A DNA stretch of 64,000 bases. Origin: Zeugodacus cucurbitae. Lineage: Eukaryota > Arthropoda > Insecta > Diptera > Tephritidae. Shown here piece by piece: positions 57,501 through 64,000 of the stretch. Position 1 is the first letter of the stretch; every line of letters starts with the position of its first letter. Under the pieces are notes generated by a model that had not been told where the DNA came from, did no database searches, and saw nothing but the letters and a program-made list of their open reading frames with translations. The stretch is from NCBI RefSeq assembly GCF_028554725.1, contig NC_071670.1:30498001-30562000 (forward strand), given 5' to 3'. The translations under genes were made by a program, and so were the position numbers.

Positions 57501-59839
57501 TTTGGTTTATTGCAAGTTTTCAAAGGAGAAGGCGACTGGAATTATTATATAATTCCTTTTTTTTAATTTTACCAACCCTTAAATGATAACTGAATATTTA
57601 TGTACTCCCAAAAGCATCCATAGGAGACGATGAAAAAAACAACTAGGGTACTCACAAGTAAAGTTATAAGTAAAAATGAAAATGTTAAAAAATACGATAT
57701 TTTCGTTATTACAAATCTTAAAAAAAAGCCGTTTTACTTAAAAATTAAAATTTTTTAATATACGACGAACAGAACACATTGCTCGCTAACAATCTGATGA
57801 TGAAACCTACCAACTTCTTATGAATGCCAAAATTAAAATGTATAACAGCTTGTTACTCGAATCTTAATGTTTTAAATTAATTTAGCTGTACGAAAAGGCT
57901 ATTACCAAACATAAGTTTGAAACTCAGTTTATCCGTATACGAGATAATAATATACAAAATAATAATAATAATAATATCGAATGGGGACTATTTGAAGGCA
58001 AAAACATTAATGTAGACAAATAAATAAGTATTAAAAAAACTAAAATTCCTGTTATTTTTTGAACACACCAGGTATTTCTTTCCCACGTAAAACATCACTC
58101 CAGTGTCGGTTCATCCAAATTGTAAATGACTTATACGGCCGAGAAGTATCACCACACGCTTTTCAAACCGACTTCTTACCACTTTAAATTAACCCACACT
58201 TATATTAATTTTAATTAGAGACATAAATTTGCGAACTTGCTTCATTGTACGAGTAATTTTCACTGGTTGGTCTCCAGAGTATCGGACTGGAGGGACAAAG
58301 AGACAACGCAGAGCACACGATTGACAACACAGATTAAAACCGCCGAAACTCATTTGAACTGATTTAAGTTTAAATTATGCCGTCGAGGCTGGCAGGGAGT
58401 ACTCAATGTCGACTTGGCAACACCACAACAACTGCTTGTTTTTTACATTACTTGTGTAGTTTATTAGTATAAGTGGATATAAATAAGTTTCTATGCTGCT
58501 TCTTAAAACAACTAATTCAATATGGCAAACAATTTAAAAATACTATATAGTGTCTTCTTACTTTAGTCTGACCTAAATAAGCCACATATACACTTACACA
58601 CCATAACGTTGTTATAAGGTTTTCTGTAATGGACCAGCGTTAGTAAAAATTAATAAATTGTAATTAACTGCTGCCGGCTGCTGCTGATATTGCAGTTGCA
58701 CAACTAAAGCGGCTGATTTCAAAAAATATTGCACAGCAAAGAGGTTAAGAAAATTTTTAAAAAACATTTTGCTTTCTGCTTTTACGCTGGTTTGTCGTCT
58801 TCTGGGTCTTCTGGCATGTCTTTCTTTCCTATGCTAACAATCTTCTAGTTTGCGCTACATATAATCACCGTAGACATATTGACGCGGGATGAGTTGGTGC
58901 CTGCACCAAATATCAAGCGCTCAGGCTATTGTTAATGTTGATTTTGTCCTTAGCCTCGTGTCATGTCAAGTGCGACGTCGGCTGGCCTTGAATATTTACG
59001 CTGGCTGAAAGCACACATAAAAGGTCTGCTCGCAAATCTGTGCTATGAAAAAGTCTAGTTGACATTGTTGCAATGAGGGCAGAAGCTGGAGCTGGTGCTG
59101 GGGCAGAAACAAAAAGAAGGGCATAAAACTTACGCGTGTTGAACATAACAAAAATACTTGGTATTCTCCTTTTTTGATTTCCAAAGACCGAAAATGTGTC
59201 GGCAACAGCAGCTACAACACGACCAATAGACCAAATTAAGTAGCGTCATCGTCTGGGCCATCTTGTTTATGTTACGGTTATAATAAGCAGAAAATCCATG
59301 CACATTTATATTTGGCAATAAGCTGAACAATAAATGGACAACAAATTGGCTAAAAATTAGTGGCTAAGTCAAGCGCACTTGCGAGTTGAATAAATAAATT
59401 GGCTTCGAAGTGGTTTAAGGCACAATATAATAATATTTGCCTTACAGTTTATATGCGTTTTAAATGCGTAAGCGCTCTCGAAAATGCTTGAAAGCATTAC
59501 AAGTAGCTGTTGAATATCAAATAACAGCTAATATTGGTTCCGGAAATTTACAAATTTTACAAATTGCTATTAACTGACACTAATTAAATGGTTTGAGGAA
59601 TATGGCGATATATTAAAAATTTGGGAATGAAATGTGCTACGGCATTTGCGTATTTCCCAAAAACTATGCTAACGTCAGCAGGCATCAACCTGATTCAGAT
59701 AGCTTTCGGTTTCAAAAAATATTCTTTGGTGCTTAAAATCTTTATCTATCAGAGATATTTCAAAAAATACTGCATTTCAGATTGAGAGTTCATTTATTTA
59801 GTATCATAAATTGGAAATAATACAAGAGGTCATATAAGT
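54573..59839. other. Long AT-rich non-coding stretch, no recognised gene
   Basis: A terminal scrap of the 61411 MITE family (CTGTACGAAAAGGCTATTA) lies at about 57888-57906, and an AAT microsatellite at about 57958-57976. ORFs at 56338-56586 and 58961-59330 show no domain. No exon could be supported by homology. Confidence 0.4.
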
Positions 59840-60580
59840 TTGAGAACTTGAGCCGAACTCGGCTAACATACATAAAGCAGAGATAGCGAGGCGGCACTCC
59901 TGGTCTTGTCGTCGTCAATGACTAATTCACGACGTCGTAGTCCATAACTGCAAGAAGGCATTGAGCTCACTGGAAGGCAAACTTCAACATGACTTTATCT
60001 GAGTTCCCGGCCACAGGATCATTTGTTAACGAAAAAGCAGATGAGTTCACAAAATGGGCTCTTTTCTAGAAGAATCCGAGGCAAAGTTAATACCATATAG
60101 TATAGATCAGGAGCTAGCTCAATACGCAATTCGAACAATTAGCTGAGAATAGAAGGAAAAATAAAACCAAATGTAAAATAACTAAGCAGATATAGCCAAA
60201 ACATGATAAGACAGTCTTATTAAATAGGTTCAGAAAAAGTATTTTCAGACTTACAGCTACTATAAACAGACATTGGCCATTTGGAGAACATGCGATGAAA
60301 TTGGGTATGCCCTACAATAATATTTACCGCGGCTGTGAAGTAGAAGGGAATAAGGAAACAATTTCCGACTTTCTCTATGAATGCCCAGCTCTATCGCAGA
60401 TCCGACACAGAATGCATGGAAGCCATCAGGCATCAAACCTTGAATGTATGTCTACTAAAAGTTTTAAAATTAAAGCCCACAGAGTCGTTCCAACAACGCA
60501 ATGGGCTCTCTTTAGCGTGGGATAAAATAAAAAAGATCTCTTTGAGTGGTTTGACCAAATTGATTCGTGAAAAAAAATAA
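59840..60580 (+). pseudogene. LINE C-terminus: RNase H and Cys-rich motif, decayed
   Basis: Plus-strand pieces near 59995-60068 read VPGHRI-like then NEKADEFTKWALF, the end of a LINE RNase H (WVPGH.GI.GNE.ADE.A). 60270-60430 reads HWPFGEHAMKLGMPYNNIYR, GCEVEGNKETISDFLYECPA and LSQIRHRM, a TGHxPxxxHA and C...H...C tail like that at 44740-45330. The 76-codon ORF at 60295-60525 is part of this. There are many frameshifts; no RT is seen. Confidence 0.72.
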
Positions 60581-61410
60581 TTAATGTCAGATTTCTTACT
60601 TAACACGAACCATTTTAAATTTTCATATTTGGTAGTCCAAACTATTCATTTCTCTATTTTCTCTGATATTTTACTCATAATCCTTGTGAAATGTAATTGA
60701 AGTTTTTTAGTAATAACCATATTTGCCCCACTTGAAAATGCCGTCTTAAAGGGCACGTGCAATCTCTACTAAATTGAAAACACACTCTTATATTTCTGTC
60801 TTTTCAACACAAATCAACTTGTGCGCACTCTCGCCATTTTATTGGCACAATTGTGCGCCTCCAAACTCTCAATCACTTGTAAATACCCATACAACTAGTG
60901 AGAGACTCGCATAAAGTACCAAAAATACTTTTCTGTATACACTTTACAATGTAATTGCTTTTTAAATATATGTATATATGTATGCCCCAGTTGCTTGTTA
61001 TATTTTTCTTGTAGAGACTTTCATGTTTTCCTTTGCCCCACTTCAGACTTAATTTGAATTTATATGCGCAATGAGAATTACTTGAAGCTTGTAAGTGATT
61101 TTGTCATTAAATGGAACAAATGAGCAAATATTTACAAGTGCACACACTCATAAGTGTATGTACGAGTATACGCAAGTACTTAGAAACAAGCATTTAGCAC
61201 ATTACAAATATTTGTCTTGAGCACATTCACGAATGTCCTGCAGTTAGTAGAGAATTATTAGCTTTTATAATTGTAACAGAAATATTTGAATATTAACAAC
61301 AACAAACTATTTGGTAAATATTCCAGCTTAACACTTGAAATTCCCGTCTGCAAACATACTAGCTTATACTTAGAGCTTGAGTGTTGTAAATCAACTGTTC
61401 AGAATAAGAT
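60581..61410. other. Non-coding DNA, no recognised feature
   Basis: AT-rich, nothing identified. Confidence 0.4.
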
Positions 61411-61745
61411 TATAGCCTTTTCGCACAACCAAATTAATTTAATACATCAAGATTTTAATTGAGAAATCAGTTTTTGTCCTTTGTACTGCCAGCTTCTCGA
61501 TTAACGAACGGCTGTTATGCATTTTTGTTTTTATTCTTCACATGAAGTTGGTAAGTTTCATTAACTTATTGCTATTATATCAATAACTACAACCAAATTT
61601 ACAGTGTGGACAACAACCCATTCGATTAAAAAGTAATGTAGAAAAATTAGATTTTTATTTTGGACGGTAAATCGATCTAAATCAGCGTTTTAATCGAGCA
61701 AGGGGCGATTAATTGATCAATTAACTCCTGTGCGAAAAGGCTATT
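61411..61745 (+). repeat. 335-bp MITE, best copy of its family
   Basis: Ends are inverted: ATAGCCTTTTCGCACA at left and TGTGCGAAAAGGCTAT at right, a 16-bp perfect pair. AGATT occurs just outside each end and may be a target duplication. Internal sequence holds ATCGAT-rich and TTAAT-rich motifs and no ORF. Other copies: 11518-11645 (reverse), 49985-50300, 54170-54572 and a scrap at 57888-57906. Superfamily not established. Confidence 0.82.
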
Positions 61746-62162
61746 AGATTGGTACAAATTATAATTATAATAAATTATATATAAAATTCGCTATAGTTTA
61801 GTCTTATTGAAATCTGTAGAGGGTCGTCATAAGTATATAGTATAAACATTCATTTCTGTGAGCAATTAGCGATAGACATGTTTTGAAAGCTTAGCTCAGA
61901 GAAACTCCAACCAAAGATCTTCTCACATGAAATAAAACGCTGAAATACTAATACGCTTTGAAAATAAATTGAGTGCGATCTGAAAAATTACCATATTTGG
62001 CGAACAGAATATTTTTCGAAACAATAAATTTATATTGTATGACGAACTAGTGATAGTTTTTAACTGCCATTAGGACAAAACCATCGGCCGGAGAAATCGT
62101 TATCGATGGATTTTGGCTAATTATTTCTACTAACAAGTGTATAAAAATCTTAACGGTAAATA

Positions 62163-62807
62163 CAGTAAAAGTTCTTTATTCGCGGGGTATATGTTCCATA
62201 AATATGCCGTGAATACAGAAACCGTGAATAAGGGATGGTAATTTAATTGGGATTATAGGGGATATGTTCCTAGGTGACAAAAAAAAAACAAATAGGTGTA
62301 TAAAAAATTGATTTTATTGAAGTTTTTGAACATTTTAACTAATAATCTTAAGGCTTAGGTGATGGTTTGAAGAATTTTGTAATTTTTTCTTGCTTAGCAG
62401 TTTTCAAAAGCTCCTTCAATTCAGTCTGATACACAGCAGTCGCATTAGCAATTTGTCTCTTAAAAATTAGACTTCGTTCCATAGACGGATCAATGTTCAT
62501 AAAGAAATATCAGAGCTCATTTGCCATTCTTAAACCTTCACTAAGATTTTTCAAATTGAATGTCACGTTTCCAGTGCTTGTTGAAGCCTCTTCATCAATA
62601 GGTTGTGTTCAGTTCCATGTGAGCCCCTTCTATATGGAAATATTACTAAAAGTTCAAAAATATTGCGAAAATAGTGTAATATTTAACATTTTCTTGTAAT
62701 AAGATCTATTTTACTTTTTTATTAGTCCATTTGACAAGAATATTGGGTTGGATACCTATTGGAATAATTTTATTATTAAGTATGTACTTGTTAGATCCGC
62801 GAATAAA
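62163..62807 (-). mobile_element. pogo-like element with TTCGCGG-type ends, deleted
   Basis: Left CAGTAAAAGTTCTTTATTCG then CGG, with flank TA; right CCGCGAATAAA (62797-62807) is its inner inverted partner. Inside, on the minus strand, only a transposase C-terminal end is left (62348-62515). CAGT start, TA flank and the encoded tail all fit the pogo/Tigger group. The element is 645 bases and non-autonomous. Confidence 0.65.
62348..62515 (-). pseudogene. pogo-like transposase C-terminus with PCNA-box motif
   Basis: The minus strand has 55 open codons ending in TAA: ERSLIFKRQIANATAVYQTE then LKELLKTAKQEKITKFFKPS. QEKITKFF (62369-62392) fits the PIP box Q-x-x-[ILM]-x-x-[FY]-[FY] used to bind PCNA. 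Drosophila pogo transposase is known to have a PCNA-binding motif at its C-terminus, which supports the assignment. An upstream in-frame TGA ends the open stretch, so only the tail is left. Confidence 0.6.
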
Positions 62808-63422
62808 AAAATGTTTAGTCGCGTCATATGATAAGGATAGCAATTAATCATAATACAAATTTATTACTTTTACTCATGTCCTCGGAAGGTGTACTAAATG
62901 TTTATTCTGTTTACATTTGTTATAAATGATTCACGGAATAACAACTACCAATCACTAACTACATCAAAACAAGACCTCAACTTTATGTTTGTAACATGTT
63001 ATATATATTTTATTGTAGTAATATTACAAAATTTTTTGTAAGACAGCTTCAAACTGAGCTAGACATTAAATTGAGTCAAGTTATATACAAGTTTCGTAAA
63101 TTCTTATAAACAAAGTAATGTGTTCATATAACTTATAACTTATCGATGTTAGCTTTCATTTAATTTATTCTAACTACTATATTTTCACTCCAATAATTCG
63201 TTTTTTACTTCCTACTTTCGCTGAAATAATTTGCTAAGTGCATACAATTGTAAAACCTAATGTATTTTCATCAATTTAAGCGCGTTAATACTTCCTGAAA
63301 AACACCACGGAACAGCAGACCGCTTGCATGCGAACAAATGAAAAGCACTAAAAATTCGCCAAAAAGGAAAGAAAATGAAATGAATTACAGTGAGGAAATG
63401 TAAAAGGCAAAAAATAACTCAC

Positions 63423-63496
63423 CCAACAAAGTATTCATTTTTTGTACTACTTGAATGCTAGTTGCTAGTTGCTTGCTTCTCCTCCAGTTTTTTATA
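63423..63496 (-). promoter_or_regulatory. Candidate TATA promoter and short first exon
   Basis: The minus strand reads TATAAAAAAC (TATA box, 63496-63487), then about 50 bases to ATGAATACTTTGTTGG (63438-63423), then a strong donor GTGAGTT. The exon would encode five residues (MNTLL) plus one base. The phase fits the candidate acceptor at 26852, giving MNTLLALAIIHK leading into the SPR N-terminus in frame. Evidence is motif and phase only, with a 36-kb gap, so it could equally be another gene's first exon or chance. Confidence 0.25.
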
Positions 63497-64000
63497 CATA
63501 CATACAAATATTTGCAGGGTCCGGCATAAAAAGTTGGCCAGCAAACCGAACTAGAGTGAATTAACTTAATGCGAACTAAAACAATAAATGTTGCCACAAC
63601 TATGCCAACACTGGAGTGAAGAACCCACAAAAACCAAACTAACTACTTTAGCACTCAGCGCTGCGGCCGAAGTGAATGCAGATTTTGGTGCGCTTTTAAA
63701 ACCAAAATCATCTCACACATTGTTCACGTGGGCTGCGATGCTGCAGCCTGCATCGGCAAATGGAATGAATTTTTAAGTATTAGTCCCTTCGACCATTCTA
63801 CTTAAACAGTTTTATTTCATTTTCAAGGCTTCACTATTTCATGCTCCTTTGCTTACATTTGAATTAATAGCGGAAGTGGAATATGTGTAGAAAGTTAGCA
63901 CACACCATAGGAGCACTATACTTTCATTCAAAGAACATGAGAATTTACTTTGTTTCGTTAGCAGTTGGTTCCAGAAAACAAAGTGGGACTGCTAAATTTT
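63497..64000. other. Window end, slightly GC-richer upstream DNA
   Basis: 63600-63770 is richer in GC than its surroundings (CAGCGCTGCGGCCGAAGTG, GCTGCGATGCTGCAGCCTGC). ORF 63588-63776 has no known domain. Could be promoter-proximal DNA for the candidate exon. Confidence 0.3.

Noticed and set aside
1..64000. CRISPR array, tRNA, rRNA, bacterial operons or phage defence systems
   Set aside because: No regularly spaced direct repeats, no cloverleaf candidates noticed, and the sequence is clearly an insect nuclear genome with introns.

Overview
The window is AT-rich, intron-rich and transposon-laden insect DNA. The one host gene I can place, the repeat types (DINE-1/mini-me-like repeats, RTE and Jockey LINEs, mariner, piggyBac, pogo) and the gene structure point to a higher fly (Cyclorrhapha). 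A tephritid fruit fly is my best guess; that is inference, not proof.

The host gene is the sex peptide receptor / myoinhibitory peptide receptor (SPR), a class A GPCR on the minus strand. Four coding exons are visible: 26294-26786 (N-terminus and TM1), 19063-19193 (TM2 and start of TM3), 14943-15004 (a 62-base exon carrying most of TM3) and 5953-6682 (TM3 end to C-terminus). They join in phase at consensus GT/AG sites to give 471 codons from the first in-frame ATG. Introns are about 7.1, 4.1 and 8.3 kb and are filled with transposon debris. A possible extra 5' exon with its own TATA box lies near 63.4 kb, and its donor phase would fit an acceptor just above the first recognised exon.

Layout: 1-5.9 kb is downstream DNA with a palindromic DINE-like element. 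5.9-26.8 kb is SPR with its introns (DINE copies, mariner relics, a decayed Jockey LINE, several MITEs and a 5'-truncated RTE LINE with a 15-bp target duplication nested in an older RNase H LINE). 27-33.5 kb holds a mariner relic, a tiny RTE insertion with a 12-bp duplication, and a near full-length 3.2-kb RTE element with a 13-bp duplication. 33.5-64 kb is upstream or intergenic DNA with pogo-like, piggyBac-like, DINE-like, LINE and MITE copies and no other gene I can recognise.

No tRNA, rRNA, CRISPR or bacterial-type operon structure was seen. Nearly every other open frame is an unspliced chance ORF or a transposon relic.
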